Source of the DNA: Sphagnum compactum | Lineage: Eukaryota > Bryophyta > Sphagnopsida > Sphagnales | Direction: 5' to 3' | Assembly: GCA_965153455.1 (NCBI GenBank) | Contig: OZ234496.1 | Location: 18,902,304 to 18,966,303 of the forward strand | DNA: 64,000 nt | Part shown: positions 62,550-64,000 of the stretch, piece after piece | Layout: every line of letters begins with the position of its first letter | Numbering within the stretch: position 1 is the stretch's first letter | Position numbers and translations under genes: made by a program | Notes under the pieces: generated by a model | What the model was told of the DNA's origin: nothing | The model's database searches: none | Seen by the model: only the letters and a program-made list of their open reading frames with translations

Positions 62550-62822
62550 GGGTTTAGGGTTTGGGGTGGTTTAGGGTTTTGTTTCATTCTTTGTCTGTTT
62601 TTAGGGTTTGGGGTGCATTAGGGTTTTTGTATCCTTCTCTGCTTTAAAAAGGGGTTTGGGGTGGATGAGGATTTTGTTTTTCTCATTGGTCTTTGAAAAA
62701 ATGTTTAGGATGGATGAGGGTTTGTTTCTTTCTCTGCTTCTTTCTAGGGTTTGGGGTGGATGAAGGTTTCTTATTATTAGTATTATTTTTCCTTTTAGGG
62801 TTTGGGGTGGATTAGGGTTTTG
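62550..62822 (-). promoter_or_regulatory. Telo-box cluster in the WDR75 5' flank
   Basis: Six copies of TTAGGGTTT (AAACCCTAA on the gene's strand) lie at about 62554, 62571, 62601, 62618, 62795 and 62812, mostly followed by TTGGGGTGG or preceded by GGGTGGAT. They form a degenerate repeat. Related variants (GAGGGTTTG, CTAGGGTTTGGGG) lie between. They begin about 250 bp upstream of the start codon. Telo-boxes are a known promoter element of plant ribosomal protein and ribosome-biogenesis genes, which fits WDR75. They may equally be an interstitial telomere-like remnant. Confidence 0.7.
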
Positions 62823-64000
62823 TTCTTCTCTCGATTTTTTATTTTATTTTTGAATTTGAAGGAGCAACAACCGTGATATTTTATTTTATTTCAGCTTCAC
62901 ATTGCTTCACACTATCAATGCCCATCAATTGACATTAGGTCAAATTATTCAAATATTTAAAATTTATGCAAATATTTTTTTTAAAATAATAATTAATTAC
63001 CAAACATTGGTAATGCATCATGAAATCATTTTTAATTCTATTAATTTTTAAATGTGAGATTTAATTTTCACCTACTAAAATATCAACATTTTTAACTCTC
63101 GTGATGGTCAATTTTGGCATCTTTTGTTGCCTCAAAAACAATTGTTTTTTCTTTTCCAACCTACCTCACCATCCTTCCTACCATGCTTCCAAATGACCCT
63201 TGATTCAAAAAATTATACAATAAAAATAAAGATAATTAATTAATTAATTAATTAAAAATATATATAAATCCTAATGCCTACAACATTTCTATGTATTTCT
63301 TGGTGTTTTTTAACATCATATCCAATGCTTTCAAACTTCAATGTATTGGTGCCCTCTTGTGATGTCCTTTCAAAACTTTGGCCTGGCGATGTAATCATAG
63401 CCTAGTGAATTAAAAGCTCAAGAAGCTTTGGAAAAGTTAAATGGATCAAGTTTCTATTAATTTTCAAAATAGACCAAAGTTTGGAGGGGAAAAATATTCG
63501 ATCGATTTGAAAAGAGAAAGTAATCAAAATGGGGGAAAAAAAATTTAAAAGAATTGACCCATTTCAACAAAAGGTGTTTAAAAAAGGCAAAATAAAATAT
63601 CCACCTCCAAGTCATGTGTGAAAGTGATATTAAAAAGATTGTTACATGCCATTTCCCACTCAATATTAATGAATTTGATGTTTCGAATGAATTTATTAAT
63701 TTCGAATACATAACATTGATAAAAAAATTATGTAGACTTGCCAACTTCGATAAAATGTTTCAATGGATGATTCATTTTCAATCTTGATTTGAATATGTTT
63801 TTAATTTTGATTAATTTTTTAAAAAAATAGTATAAATAATTTAAGTTCAAGTTTAATGATTTTTAAAATTTTTATTTAATTAATAAAATATGATTGATGT
63901 GAATTTAATCTGTTATTTTAATTGTGATTTTTTTAAATTATTAGATTAAAAATACTCAATTTTTTTTATTAAAAATGTGAATAATCTAGTTTTAAACTAT
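62823..64000. other. AT-rich distal upstream region, nothing recognised
   Basis: Includes a (TTAA)n run near 63231-63256. No gene or identifiable element. Confidence 0.5.

Overview
This window is nuclear DNA of a green plant (Streptophyta). Five loci have plant-type spliced genes. They include a peroxisomal LON2 protease with a PTS1 tail and a plastid-type phosphoglycolate phosphatase. Arabidopsis-type CCCTAAA/telo-box motifs occur near genes, and the transposon debris (Helitron, non-LTR element, MULE) is plant-like. Introns are short to moderate (about 80-900 bp) and gene-poor DNA is very AT-rich. My inference, not a proof, is a seed-free land plant (bryophyte, lycophyte or fern).

Layout. 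1-6.97 kb: AT-rich DNA with no convincing gene. 6.98-7.48 kb: a nine-copy ~56-bp minisatellite just upstream of LON2 (7892-14479, + strand, 17 exons, 903 aa). 15.3-15.9 kb: four ~140-bp tandem repeats. 16.75-18.1 kb: decayed Helitron Rep/helicase (- strand). 19.2 kb: C-terminal fragment of a non-LTR retrotransposon. 20.6-23.5 kb (- strand): an odd exon chain joining a coiled-coil exon to the C-terminal end of a RAD16-like SNF2 helicase. 24.2-28.6 kb: chloroplast PGLP1 (+, 12 exons, 389 aa). 29.8-30.6 kb: decayed 72-bp-period leucine-rich-repeat array (NLR relic, -). 34.3-39.6 kb: filamin/CCCH/RRM/RS-domain splicing-type protein (-, 4 exons, 1210 aa), like Arabidopsis IRR. 40.8 kb: ~60-bp minisatellite. 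41.4-43.6 kb: decayed non-LTR retrotransposon (-). 43.6-49.6 kb: AT-rich, no gene recognised. 49.65-50.65 kb: decayed MULE transposase (+). 51.8-52.06 kb: second array of the 40.8-kb minisatellite family. 52.5-55.3 kb: medium-chain dehydrogenase/reductase gene (+, 6 exons) with an apparent one-base frameshift in exon 1. 59.2-62.3 kb: WDR75/UTP17 ribosome-biogenesis protein (-, 4 exons, 833 aa), with a telo-box-rich 5' flank.

LON2 (peroxisomal matrix proteostasis) and PGLP1 (first step of photorespiration, plastid) are functionally linked in plants, but they are separate loci and I would not read this as a cluster. The strongest unusual signals are the coiled-coil/RAD16 exon chain, three introns with GC-AG boundaries in three genes, the frameshift in the MDR gene, the LRR relic, and tandem repeats next to or inside several of the genes. 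All exon coordinates come from manual splice-site and conservation reading. Exon sums are in frame for LON2, PGLP1, the IRR-like gene and WDR75.
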